Shown piece after piece: positions 6,806 through 14,691 of a DNA stretch of 27,390 bases (within the stretch, counting starts at the first letter, position 1; every line of letters starts with the position of its first letter). Source of the stretch: an uncultured Clostridia bacterium (GTDB taxonomy: Bacteria; Bacillota; Clostridia; Christensenellales; Borkfalkiaceae). The position numbers were made by a program, and so were the translations under genes. Location: assembly GCA_947177495.1 (NCBI GenBank), contig CAMWUS010000003.1:1-27390 (forward strand). The letters are read 5' to 3'. Under the pieces are notes generated by a model, which was not told the DNA's origin, ran no database searches, and worked only from the letters and a program-made list of their open reading frames with translations.

Positions 6806-8053
6806 TTATTTCGCTTTTACTCTGCCAACGTCCACGTTGTCGCGCTTTCTGTCGGCAAGGCTTTTTATGGGATGTTCCTTATTCTGCAAACGCCAGTCGG
6901 TACCGAACTCCTTAATGGCTTTTACGATAACCGAGTGTGTTCCCACGTTATTGACGTCGCCGTTGATTTTACGGTTGTAGCCGAAATAACGGAAGGTATC
7001 GGGCACGCTGTCGAGCGGTTCCCAACCTTCTTCCACGCCCGTCAGGCGCACGCTTTTGAGCACTTCGCGCACGTATTCCTTTTGTGAACGGAATTTTAAT
7101 AGCTCGGGGAATTCGCCGCCGTCGGGGAAGCACTGTTGCCAAACCTTTCCCTCGTAAGTCTTTAATAAATCCGCCGCCTCGTGCAAATGCGCGACTTCCT
7201 CGTTGAAGTGCATTTCCCAAACTTTCTTAATGCGCGGGTCGGTCTCGTCCATATAGCAGGAATAGTACAAATAGCACTCGGTGTACTCGTTCATCAGCAG
7301 ACTTTCGAACATGGTCGCGTTGGGGTCTTTCAGTCCGCCGTAGCCCGTTACGTGCTGTTCCTCGATCATCGCGATTTCGTTGTACAGCTTTCTGCCCATA
7401 GGAGACGCGTACAGGTTGGCGACGTTCATATAAAAGTTCATCGTCTGTTGTTCCGCCGCCGTGATAATGTTCACGTTGAGCTTGGTCTTGGTATCGTTGA
7501 GATAGTTATTGAGATAGAAATTCACGTCGTCAAACGGGTGGCGGTACTCGGCGACGGTGGGACGACCGGGCATGATTTCGGTATAGTCACCGACGAGGCG
7601 GGCAGGGTCGCCGCCTTTTTCAAGCTCCATCAAATCGGCATAGCGGTACAGGTGGTCGAAGTCTTCGAGCAACGCGAAATCGAGCTGTTTCTTCACGTAG
7701 CTGTTTTTCTCCGACAGCGCGAGGTTGGCTGTCAAATCGACGGCGAGCTGTTCGTAACCGATGGTGTGTTCCAAAATCGTCTCGTCGGCGGGTTTGAGTC
7801 CCGCAACGCGCTTTTGCTGAATTTGCTCGCCGCGGCGCATATACGCAAGGCGACGACGCACGTCGTTATTCGTGCAATGGCGGTGAAAGGCGTGCGAAAA
7901 ACGCACCGACTCGAACTCCGTGCCCGACATTAAAATGACGCGCAGACGCGTATACGGGTCTACCTCGTTTTTATTGTACGGCTTCACGAACACTTTATTC
8001 CAGGAAGTAAAACACTTGTCCGCTTTTTGCGGCTTTAAATCAAACGGATTCAT
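6806..8053 (-). CDS. Ferritin-like (diiron-type) protein, function unknown
   Basis: A 415-residue soluble protein. Glu/His-bearing helices suggest the ferritin-like four-helix diiron fold: ILEHTIGYEQLAVD, EDFDHLYRYADLM, TAAEQQTMNFYMN, AMIEEQHVTGY, NEYTECYLYYSC and HFNEEVAHLHEAADLL. The repeated E-x-x-H and EE-x-H pattern resembles metal ligands of rubrerythrin-type proteins, but there is no rubredoxin domain and the length is well above a ferritin. I recognise it only as a conserved-looking clostridial type, not a named enzyme. The ATG at 8053 is set by a perfect AAAGGAGGA site; that site lies in a 7-bp hairpin. It is monocistronic, divergent from mtnN, and followed by a strong hairpin. Confidence 0.75.
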   Translation of the reverse strand: MNPFDLKPQKADKCFTSWNKVFVKPYNKNEVDPYTRLRVILMSGTEFESVRFSHAFHRHCTNNDVRRRLAYMRRGEQIQQKRVAGLKPADETILEHTIGYEQLAVDLTANLALSEKNSYVKKQLDFALLEDFDHLYRYADLMELEKGGDPARLVGDYTEIMPGRPTVAEYRHPFDDVNFYLNNYLNDTKTKLNVNIITAAEQQTMNFYMNVANLYASPMGRKLYNEIAMIEEQHVTGYGGLKDPNATMFESLLMNEYTECYLYYSCYMDETDPRIKKVWEMHFNEEVAHLHEAADLLKTYEGKVWQQCFPDGGEFPELLKFRSQKEYVREVLKSVRLTGVEEGWEPLDSVPDTFRYFGYNRKINGDVNNVGTHSVIVKAIKEFGTDWRLQNKEHPIKSLADRKRDNVDVGRVKAK

Positions 8054-8056
8054 CAA

Positions 8057-8074
8057 ATCCTCCTTTGGGAGGAT
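8057..8074 (-). promoter_or_regulatory. Hairpin covering the ribosome-binding site of the ferritin-like gene
   Basis: ATCCTCC (8057-8063) and GGAGGAT (8068-8074) form a perfect 7-pair stem with a 4-base loop. In the mRNA the GGAGGAT arm next to the ATG is the Shine-Dalgarno sequence itself, so the structure would hide it. Confidence 0.6.
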
Positions 8075-8093
8075 TATCGACAACCCGAAAAAG

Positions 8094-8123
8094 TTTATAC
8101 GGTTTCGCCTTGCAAAACGGCAA
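8094..8123 (-). promoter_or_regulatory. Possible promoter of the ferritin-like gene
   Basis: TTGCCG (8123-8118), 18 bases, TATAAA (8099-8094) on the minus strand. It overlaps the divergent mtnN promoter, so the two would compete. Only a moderate match. Confidence 0.45.
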
Positions 8124-8138
8124 AATATGTGTTAAAAT
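8110..8138 (+). promoter_or_regulatory. Sigma-A promoter of mtnN-ung-xre
   Basis: TTGCAA (8110-8115), 17 bases, TAAAAT (8133-8138), 23 bases before the mtnN ATG, which has its own AAGGAG site. Confidence 0.72.
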
Positions 8139-8161
8139 AAAGAAAACAAGGAGAAATACAC

Positions 8162-8821
8162 ATGATCGGTTGCGTGATTGCGATGGACAGCGAGGCGGAA
8201 ATTCTGCTCGACAATATGGAAGTAGAAAACATTCAAACGGCGCTCGGAAAAACAATGTACAGCGGGAAAGCGTTCGGGCAAGAGGTCCTGCTTGTCGTGT
8301 GCGGCGTGGGCAAAGTAAACGCCGCGGCGGGCGCGGCGCTCGCCATTACAAAGGGCGTGGATATCGTGCTAAACTTCGGCGTGGCGGGCGGGCTGAACGC
8401 AAGCACCGAGGTTGCCAAAATCTACGCAATCGACAAAGCCGTACAGTACGATTTCGACTGCACCCAACTCAACGGTTCCAAGGTGGGCACGCTCGACGGC
8501 GAAACGGAAAACTTTTTGCCGCTTTACGTTCCCAAGGGAATGGAATTTCCCCGCCGCGCGCTCGGCACGGGCGACCGCTTTAACGACAGCGTAGCCGACC
8601 ATAATTTGCTCATCGATCTCGGCTGCGATATCCGTGAAATGGAGGGCTGTGCAATCGTGCAAGTTTGCAAGTATGCGGGCGTTCCCTGCGTGAGCGTGAA
8701 AGCCGTTTCCGACGTGTACGGTTCGGGCAGCACCACCGAGCAATTCCGCAAGAATTTAAAGCTTGCCCTACTTAACTTGAAATCGCATCTTAGCGATATT
8801 TTCAAAGCACTCGGAGAATAA
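8162..8821 (+). CDS. mtnN: 5'-methylthioadenosine / S-adenosylhomocysteine nucleosidase
   Basis: Hydrolyses the glycosidic bond of methylthioadenosine and S-adenosylhomocysteine, releasing adenine, in methionine salvage and methyl-cycle detoxification in the cytosol. The 219-residue length fits the family. Seen are the N-terminal strand MIGCVIAMDSEAE with the catalytic glutamate region, GVGKVNAAAGAALAI and FGVAGG of the nucleoside phosphorylase fold, the MEGCAI motif (MEAAAI in many members) that contacts the ribose, and SDVYGSGST holding the catalytic aspartate (Asp197 in E. coli). AAGGAG lies 8 bases before the ATG. The stop is followed after 3 bases by ung, so the two are cotranscribed. 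Other purine-nucleoside phosphorylase-fold enzymes are less likely because of the MEGCAI and SDV motifs. Confidence 0.9.
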   Translation: MIGCVIAMDSEAEILLDNMEVENIQTALGKTMYSGKAFGQEVLLVVCGVGKVNAAAGAALAITKGVDIVLNFGVAGGLNASTEVAKIYAIDKAVQYDFDCTQLNGSKVGTLDGETENFLPLYVPKGMEFPRRALGTGDRFNDSVADHNLLIDLGCDIREMEGCAIVQVCKYAGVPCVSVKAVSDVYGSGSTTEQFRKNLKLALLNLKSHLSDIFKALGE

Positions 8822-8824
8822 CAA

Positions 8825-9487
8825 ATGATTGATTTAGGCGATTGGAAAGAACCGCTCGCCCCGCTGTTTGCGGACGAGCGCTATCAGGAGATACGTGCGT
8901 TTTTAAAAAAGGAATATTCCCAGCATACCGTCTATCCCGATATGTACGACATTTTTAACTGCTTCCGCTATACGCCTTTTGCGGAAGTGCGCGTCGTGCT
9001 GTTGGGGCAAGATCCCTACCACAACGAGGGACAGGCGCATGGACTTTGTTTTTCCGTGCAAGACGGCGTTCCCAAGCCCCCGTCGCTCGAAAATATGCTG
9101 AAAGAGTTGAAGGACGATTTAGGCTACGATCCGCCCAAATCGGGTAACCTTACCAAATGGGCGAAAGAGGGCGTGCTGATGCTGAACACCGCGCTCACCG
9201 TGCGCGCGCATCAGGCGAACTCGCACGCGAACTGCGGTTGGAGTTGGTTTACCGACAGCGTAATAAAACTTTTAAGCGAGCAAAAGGAGCACCTCGTATT
9301 TATCCTTTGGGGCGGCAATGCGCGCAGAAAAGTCCCGCTGATCGATAAAAGCAAACACTTGATTTTGGAATGCGCCCACCCTTCTCCCCTCTCCGCTTAT
9401 AACGGATTTTTCGGTTGCAGACACTATTCCAAAACCAACGAATATCTTCTCTCCCACGGTTTAAAGCCAATCGATTGGAAACTGTAA
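8825..9487 (+). CDS. ung: Uracil-DNA glycosylase, family 1
   Basis: Removes uracil from DNA to start base-excision repair. The 220-residue protein has the water-activating motif GQDPYH at 61-66 (Asp63 catalytic), LLNTALTVRAHQANSH, the ILWGGNARRK segment and the minor-groove loop HPSPLS, all diagnostic of Ung. The start ATG at 8825 lies 3 bases after the mtnN stop with CGGAG inside the end of mtnN, so expression is coupled. Nothing unusual is seen in the active site. Confidence 0.97.
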   Translation: MIDLGDWKEPLAPLFADERYQEIRAFLKKEYSQHTVYPDMYDIFNCFRYTPFAEVRVVLLGQDPYHNEGQAHGLCFSVQDGVPKPPSLENMLKELKDDLGYDPPKSGNLTKWAKEGVLMLNTALTVRAHQANSHANCGWSWFTDSVIKLLSEQKEHLVFILWGGNARRKVPLIDKSKHLILECAHPSPLSAYNGFFGCRHYSKTNEYLLSHGLKPIDWKL

Positions 9488-9489
9488 TT

Positions 9490-9690
9490 ATGAAATTCAA
9501 TGAGAGACTAAAACAAATTCGGAAAGAATGCGGGCTTACGCAAAAAGACGTATATCTGCTTTTGCAAGTATCGGCAAATTGTTATGCTTCTTGGGAACAA
9601 GGACGCACACAACCCGACATAGAAAACTTAAAAAAGCTTTGCAAAATCTTCGACGTTTCGTCAGACTATTTATTGGGAATTACCGACTAA
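9490..9690 (+). CDS. XRE-family helix-turn-helix regulator, 66 residues
   Basis: Small Cro/C1-type DNA-binding protein made of the helix-turn-helix domain alone. The pattern FNERLKQIRKECGLTQKDVYLLLQVSANCYASWEQGRTQPDIENLKKLCKIFDVSSDYLLGI contains the five helices of the domain with recognition helix around 26-36. Its targets are unknown. The ATG at 9490 starts two bases after the ung stop and has no good ribosome site, so translation probably depends on ung. Composition is more AT-rich than ung. A strong terminator follows at 9740-9768. Confidence 0.88.
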   Translation: MKFNERLKQIRKECGLTQKDVYLLLQVSANCYASWEQGRTQPDIENLKKLCKIFDVSSDYLLGITD

Positions 9691-9739
9691 TGAGGGGTAC
9701 GCTCTCCTTTCAGAAAAAGTTACAACAAAAAAACATAGT

Positions 9740-9768
9740 AAAAAACCCGCGAAACTCGCGGGTTTTTT
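9740..9768. terminator. Bidirectional rho-independent terminator between xre and gyrA
   Basis: CCCGCGA (9746-9752) and TCGCGGG (9756-9762), 3-base loop, flanked by an A-run on the left and T-run on the right, so it can stop the plus-strand mtnN-ung-xre transcript and the minus-strand gyrA transcript. Confidence 0.88.
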
Positions 9769-9778
9769 AAATACTTAT

Positions 9779-12379
9779 TTATTCTTCGTTTCCGTCGGTG
9801 GGAGCGGTGGTATCAGCTTCGTCGGGAGTGTCGGGCGCTTCTACAAGCTCTTCGGGCGGGAGATCCGCCGCCGTCTCCTCGGGCGCGAGCGTTTCCGCTT
9901 CTTCGTCCTTTTCGGTAATTGCAACGGTGGCCACAACGCCGTCGCGCACGTTCATGAGCCGTACGCCGCGCGTATTTCTGCCGATATGCGAAATTGCTTC
10001 GGCGTGCATACGAATAACGATACCCGCAGAGGTGACAAGCATGACGTCCAAATCGTCGTTGACGAGCTTCATATTTACAAGCCGCCCCGTCTTTTCGTTG
10101 AACACGCCCGCCTTAATGCCCTTACCGCCGCGCGATTGCAAGCGGTAATCTTCGGGATCGGTGCGTTTGCCGTAGCCGTTTTCGGAAACCGTGAGAATGT
10201 CGTAGCCCTCGCGGAGCACGAGCATATCCACAACCTCGTCGCCCTTTGCAAGGTTCATAGCGCGTACGCCGACCGTGTCTCTGCCCATCGGGCGAACGTC
10301 CTTCTCCGAGAAACGAATACACTTGCCCGAGTGGCTCGCCACGATAATTTCGTCCTTGCCGCCCGCGAACTGTACGGAAATGAGCTCGTCGCCTTCCACG
10401 ATTTTAATAGCGATTTTACCGCTGCGCAAAATGTGGTGGAATTCGCGCATTGCCGTCTTTTTGATGACGCCGTTTTTCGTTGCCATGACAAGGTAGCCGT
10501 GCCCCTGCTCGAGAACGGGCAAAATCGCCGCGATTTTCTCGCCCGCGTCGAGCTGAACGATATTGACGATCGCCCTGCCGCGTGCGGTGCGGTTCGCCTC
10601 GGGAATTTCGTACCCCTTGACGGAGTACACTTTCCCGAAGTTGGAGAACAGCAAAATGGGCTTATGCGTGGAGCAAACGAACATCTGCTCCACAAAGTCG
10701 TCTTCCTTGGGACGGTGCGCGGTAATGCCTACGCCGCCGCGGTTTTGCGCGCGGTACTCGGAAACGGGGAAACGCTTGATATAGCCGCCGTGCGTCATGG
10801 AAATTACGACGTCCTCTTCGTCAATCAAGTCCTCGTCCTCGATTGCGCCGTAGTCCACGGAAATTTCCGTCTTGCGCTCGGAAGGATATTTCGCCTTAAT
10901 GGCAAGCAAATCGTTTTTGATGATTTCGAGCACGCGAGACTCGTTTGCGAGAATGTCCTTCAAATCGGCAATCGTCGCATGGAGCGCGTCGAGCTCGTCT
11001 TTGAGCTTCTCCACCTCCAACGAAGTGAGACGCTGCAAACGCATTTCCAAAATGGCGTTTGCCTGTTTATCGGTAAGCTCGAACGCCGAGGTGAGCTTTT
11101 CGGTAGCGTCTACCTTGTCGCGCGAGGTTTTAATGATGCGAATGACTTCGTCGATATTCGCAAGCGCAAGAACAAGCCCTTCGATAATGTGGGCGCGCTC
11201 TTCCGTTTTGGCAAGCTCGTAACGCGTACGGCGGGTAATGACCTCTTTTTGATGCGCGAGGTAGTAAGCCAAAATGTCACGCAAGTTGAGCACTTTGGGC
11301 TCGGTGCCGTTCTCGACGAGTGCAAGCAAAATGATACCGTCGGAAATCTGCAAATTGGTGTGCTTGTACAGGGAGTTTAAAACGACCTGCGCGTTGGCGT
11401 CCTTCTTGCATTCGATGACGATACGCAAACCCTCTCTGCCCGATTCTTCGCGGATATCGGAAATGCCCTCTAATCGCTTGTCGCGCACCATGTTCGCAAT
11501 CGTTTCGATGAGTTGCGCCTTGTTGACCTGATAGGGAATTTCGGTAACGACGATACGCGAGCGCACGTTGCCGCCCGTGCCGTGTTCCTCGATTTCGCAC
11601 TTGGAACGAATGACGATATTGCCCTGCCCCGTGCGGTACGCCTTGCGGATACCGCTTCTGCCCATGATAATGCCGCCCGTAGGGAAGTCGGGAGCGGGAA
11701 TATAGCTCATGAGCTCGTCCACCGTGATTTCGGGGTTCTCGATCATGGCGACGGTGCCGTCGATGACCTCGGCGAGGTTATGAGGCGGAATGTTGGTCGC
11801 CATACCGACCGCGATACCGTCCGACCCGTTTACGAGCAAGTTGGGGAAGCGCGCGGGAAGAACCGCAGGCTCCATTTCGTTGCCGTCGAAGTTGGGGAAG
11901 AAATCTACCGTTTCCTTATCGAGGTCGCGGAGCATTTCCGCCGCAAGCTTGGAAAGTCTTGCTTCCGTATAACGCATAGCCGCGGGGGGATCGCCGTCCA
12001 CCGAACCGAAGTTACCGTGTCCGTCCACGAGCGGGAAGTTGATACTGAAATCCTGCGCGAGACGCACGAGGGCGTCGTACACCGAGCTGTCGCCGTGCGG
12101 GTGATATTTACCCATGCAATCGCCGACGATACGGGCGCACTTTTTATACGCCTTGTCGTTATACAATCCCATCTCGTGCATGGAGAAGAGAATACGCCGA
12201 TGCACGGGCTTCATACCGTCGCGCACGTCGGGAATGGCGCGCGATTTATTCACCGCCATCGCATAGGCAATGAAGGATTTTTTCAGCTCGTCGTTTACCT
12301 CTACGTCGAGAATTTTCGTCATTTCGAGCGTTTTTCGAAATTCTTCTGTGAGCTCGGGGCTCGTTTCTTTTTTCGCCAT
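9779..12379 (-). CDS. gyrA: DNA gyrase subunit A
   Basis: Breakage-reunion subunit of DNA gyrase, acting as A2B2 with the adjacent gyrB product to introduce negative supercoils. The 866-residue protein has the quinolone-interacting segment GKYHPHGDSSVYDALVR (90-106) with Ser98 and Asp102 at the positions of E. coli Ser83 and Asp87, so no classical resistance change is seen. The catalytic tyrosine is Tyr137 in AAMRYTEA. The C-terminal beta-pinwheel repeats are present. The GyrA box at its usual place reads QNRGGVG instead of QRRGGKG, and an acidic tail of about 45 residues closes the protein. I use the ATG at 12379 with AAAGG upstream. gyrB precedes it by 208 bases. Confidence 0.97.
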   Translation of the reverse strand: MAKKETSPELTEEFRKTLEMTKILDVEVNDELKKSFIAYAMAVNKSRAIPDVRDGMKPVHRRILFSMHEMGLYNDKAYKKCARIVGDCMGKYHPHGDSSVYDALVRLAQDFSINFPLVDGHGNFGSVDGDPPAAMRYTEARLSKLAAEMLRDLDKETVDFFPNFDGNEMEPAVLPARFPNLLVNGSDGIAVGMATNIPPHNLAEVIDGTVAMIENPEITVDELMSYIPAPDFPTGGIIMGRSGIRKAYRTGQGNIVIRSKCEIEEHGTGGNVRSRIVVTEIPYQVNKAQLIETIANMVRDKRLEGISDIREESGREGLRIVIECKKDANAQVVLNSLYKHTNLQISDGIILLALVENGTEPKVLNLRDILAYYLAHQKEVITRRTRYELAKTEERAHIIEGLVLALANIDEVIRIIKTSRDKVDATEKLTSAFELTDKQANAILEMRLQRLTSLEVEKLKDELDALHATIADLKDILANESRVLEIIKNDLLAIKAKYPSERKTEISVDYGAIEDEDLIDEEDVVISMTHGGYIKRFPVSEYRAQNRGGVGITAHRPKEDDFVEQMFVCSTHKPILLFSNFGKVYSVKGYEIPEANRTARGRAIVNIVQLDAGEKIAAILPVLEQGHGYLVMATKNGVIKKTAMREFHHILRSGKIAIKIVEGDELISVQFAGGKDEIIVASHSGKCIRFSEKDVRPMGRDTVGVRAMNLAKGDEVVDMLVLREGYDILTVSENGYGKRTDPEDYRLQSRGGKGIKAGVFNEKTGRLVNMKLVNDDLDVMLVTSAGIVIRMHAEAISHIGRNTRGVRLMNVRDGVVATVAITEKDEEAETLAPEETAADLPPEELVEAPDTPDEADTTAPTDGNEE

Positions 12380-12400
12380 ATATATACCTTTTAAGTTCAC

Positions 12401-12427
12401 AAATTTTCTTTCTGCGGAAGAAAATTT
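12401..12427 (-). promoter_or_regulatory. Hairpin in the gyrB-gyrA gap
   Basis: AAATTTTCTT (12401-12410) and AAGAAAATTT (12418-12427) form a perfect 10-pair AT-rich stem with a 7-base loop, 22 bases upstream of the gyrA start. The rest of the gap (to 12587) holds short GC hairpins such as CCGCA/TGCGG at about 12500-12513, and I found no convincing promoter or open frame in it. The role is unknown; an RNA processing or attenuation site is possible. Confidence 0.45.
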
Positions 12428-12587
12428 CGTGAGCTACTTTCCCTGTTAGTTTCTCTTTGTCGGTGGAGCGTTGCACTCCGTCTATCAACAGTCATTCAGC
12501 CGCAGGTGTGCGGCAACTTGTGTCCGCTACCGCAAAAGCGTGGTTTTGCTCCGCGCGCTTAATTGTGACTAGGTGGCAATTCGTGAA

Positions 12588-14501
12588 CTAAATGTCGAGG
12601 TCTTTAACCAAAGTTGCGTTCTCTTCGATGAACTGTCTGCGGAGAGCGGGGCTGTCGCCCATGAGAATGGAGAACATTTTATCCGCTTCCATCGCGTCCT
12701 TCATGCTCACCTTTACGAGCGTACGCGTCGCGGGGTTCATGGTGGTGTCCCAAAGCTGTTCGGTACTCATTTCGCCCAAGCCCTTATAACGCTGATATTC
12801 CACCTTGTTATTGTTCATGGCGTCATACGCCGTCTTCTCTTCTTCGGAATACAAATACACGTCCTCTTTACCCTTTACCGTCGCCTTATAGAGGGGCGGC
12901 ATTGCCGAGTACACGTGCCCGTGCTCGATGAGCGGGCGCATATAGCGGAACAGGAACGTAAGGAGCAAAATACGGATATGCGCACCGTCGACGTCGGCAT
13001 CCGTCATGGAGATAATGCGGTCGTAGCGCAATTTGCTCTCGTCGAAGTCGTCCAAAATGCCGCAGCCGAACGCCGTGATCATCGCCTTGATTTCCGCGTT
13101 TTCAAGCACGCGGTTGAGACGCACTTTTTCCACGTTGAGGATTTTACCGCGCAGGGGCAAAATCGCTTGGAAGCGCCTGTCTCTGCCCTGCTTTGCCGTG
13201 CCGCCTGCCGAGTCGCCCTCTACGATGTAGATTTCGCAAAGCTCGGGACGCTTGTCCGAACAATCGGCAAGCTTGCCGGGGAGCGTTGTCGTTTCCAGAA
13301 CGCCCTTTCTGCGGGTAAGCTCGCGGGCGTTGCGTGCCGCGTCACGCGCTTTTTGCGCCGTGATACAGCGGAGCACGAGCTCGCGCGCTTCGGCGGGGTG
13401 TTCTTCCATATAGGTGCCGAACCGATCCGCCACGCACTTGCTGACGAAAGGACGGATAAAGCTGTTGTTGAGCTTGTCCTTGGTCTGCGATTCAAACTGC
13501 GCGTTTTCGAGCTTTACCGACACGACTGCGGTAATACCCTCGCGTACGTCCTCGCCCGTCAGCTTGTCACTGTCTTTGAGCACGTTAAGCCGCTTGCCCG
13601 CGTCGTTGATAATCTTGGTTAAAGCGAGCTTCAACCCCTCTACGTGCGTACCGCCGTCGATGGTGTTTACGTTGTTCGCATAGGAATAAATCGCTTCGTT
13701 GTAACCGTCGTTATACTGCATGGCGATTTCGCACACCGTGGTGCCGTCCTGCGCCTCGAAGTATAAGGGTTCGGAAAACAACGTTTGGTTGCCCTTGTTG
13801 ATTTCCTCCACAAGCTCGCGAATACCGCCCTCGTAGCAGAAGCTATCCTTGCGTTCCGTTTCGCCGCGCTTATCGCACAGCGTAATGGTAAGCCCTTTGT
13901 TGAGGAAGGCAAGCTCTTTGAGGCGAACCTTTAAAGTATCGTATTTAAAGATAATCGTTTCAAAAATTTCCGCGTCGGGGAAGAAGGTCACCTTGGTGCC
14001 CGTCTTATCCGTATCGCCGATGATTTGCAGGGAACGCTGAGGAACGCCGCGGTTATACACCTGTTTGTAGATATGACCGTTTTGGCAAACTTCCGCTTCC
14101 AACCATTCGGAAAGCGCGTTTACCGCCTTAACGCCCACGCCGTGCAAGCCGCTCGAAACCTTGTAGCCCGAATCGCCGCCGAATTTCCCGCCCGCGTTGA
14201 CCTTGGTAAATACGACTTCCACTGTGGAAATCTTTTCCTTGGGGTGGATCGCCGTGGGAATGCCGCGACCGTTGTCCTCTACCGTGCAGGAACCGTCCGC
14301 GTTGATCGTTACGTTGATGAGGGTACAATAGCCCGCAAGCGCTTCGTCGATGGAGTTATCCACGACCTCGCTGACAAGATGGTGAAGCCCGCGCTCGTCC
14401 GTGGAACTGATGTACATTCCCGGACGTTTACGGATATGCTCCAAACCGTCGAGCACCTGAATTTGTTCTGCGCCGTATGCGCTCTCAACCTTTTCTGCCA
14501 T
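12588..14501 (-). CDS. gyrB: DNA gyrase subunit B
   Basis: ATPase subunit of DNA gyrase, 637 residues. In order: GHKL ATPase domain with VVDNSIDEALAG (Asn and Glu of the ATP site), DNGRGIP, and the lid GLHGVGVKAVNALS; transducer domain; TOPRIM domain with EGDSAGGTAKQGRDRRFQAI and the acidic DADVDGAHI magnesium site; C-terminal KGLGEMSTEQLWDTTMNP. The ending VKDLDI is close to the usual GyrB end. The short form without the insertion of proteobacterial GyrB is normal for Firmicutes. Start at 14501 with AGGAG four bases upstream. The position directly before gyrA, plus the sequence, separates it from ParE. The upstream region 14502-14580 holds a possible TACAAT -10 near 14533 but no good -35. 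Confidence 0.97.
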   Translation of the reverse strand: MAEKVESAYGAEQIQVLDGLEHIRKRPGMYISSTDERGLHHLVSEVVDNSIDEALAGYCTLINVTINADGSCTVEDNGRGIPTAIHPKEKISTVEVVFTKVNAGGKFGGDSGYKVSSGLHGVGVKAVNALSEWLEAEVCQNGHIYKQVYNRGVPQRSLQIIGDTDKTGTKVTFFPDAEIFETIIFKYDTLKVRLKELAFLNKGLTITLCDKRGETERKDSFCYEGGIRELVEEINKGNQTLFSEPLYFEAQDGTTVCEIAMQYNDGYNEAIYSYANNVNTIDGGTHVEGLKLALTKIINDAGKRLNVLKDSDKLTGEDVREGITAVVSVKLENAQFESQTKDKLNNSFIRPFVSKCVADRFGTYMEEHPAEARELVLRCITAQKARDAARNARELTRRKGVLETTTLPGKLADCSDKRPELCEIYIVEGDSAGGTAKQGRDRRFQAILPLRGKILNVEKVRLNRVLENAEIKAMITAFGCGILDDFDESKLRYDRIISMTDADVDGAHIRILLLTFLFRYMRPLIEHGHVYSAMPPLYKATVKGKEDVYLYSEEEKTAYDAMNNNKVEYQRYKGLGEMSTEQLWDTTMNPATRTLVKVSMKDAMEADKMFSILMGDSPALRRQFIEENATLVKDLDI

Positions 14502-14580
14502 AAATACTCCTAGGTTTACAAATCATATACATTGTAACATAAACGCAAAAAAAAGTACAGCATTTTTTCAAAGAAAACGC

Positions 14581-14616
14581 AAAAAAGGCGCGTAATTTGC
14601 CTTACACGCCTTTTTT
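14581..14616. terminator. Terminator between the ABC permease gene and gyrB
   Basis: AAAAAAGGCGCGTAA and TTACACGCCTTTTTT form a stem of about 14 pairs around a short loop, with A and T runs on either side, so it works in both directions; on the minus strand it ends the TetR-ABC operon. Between it and the permease stop at 14692 there are two more weak inverted repeats (GGGGG/CCCCC and ACGGC/GCCGT) and no gene. Confidence 0.82.
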
Positions 14617-14691
14617 ATATCATTGCGGTGGGGGGATATTACAACATACTGTTCCCCCTTACGGCATAAAAACACGCCGTTTTTAGTAAAA

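Noticed and set aside
7181..7933. 250-residue open frame on the plus strand opposite the ferritin-like gene
   Set aside because: Composition is that of an antisense shadow and the minus-strand gene has a clear ribosome site and helical domains.
9986..13622. Long open frames on the plus strand opposite gyrA and gyrB
   Set aside because: They are low-complexity, His/Arg/Val-rich shadows of the gyrase genes without ribosome sites or recognisable domains.
9779..14501. parC and parE instead of gyrA and gyrB
   Set aside because: The beta-pinwheel with a GyrA-box-like motif, the acidic tail, and the gyrB-gyrA order favour gyrase.
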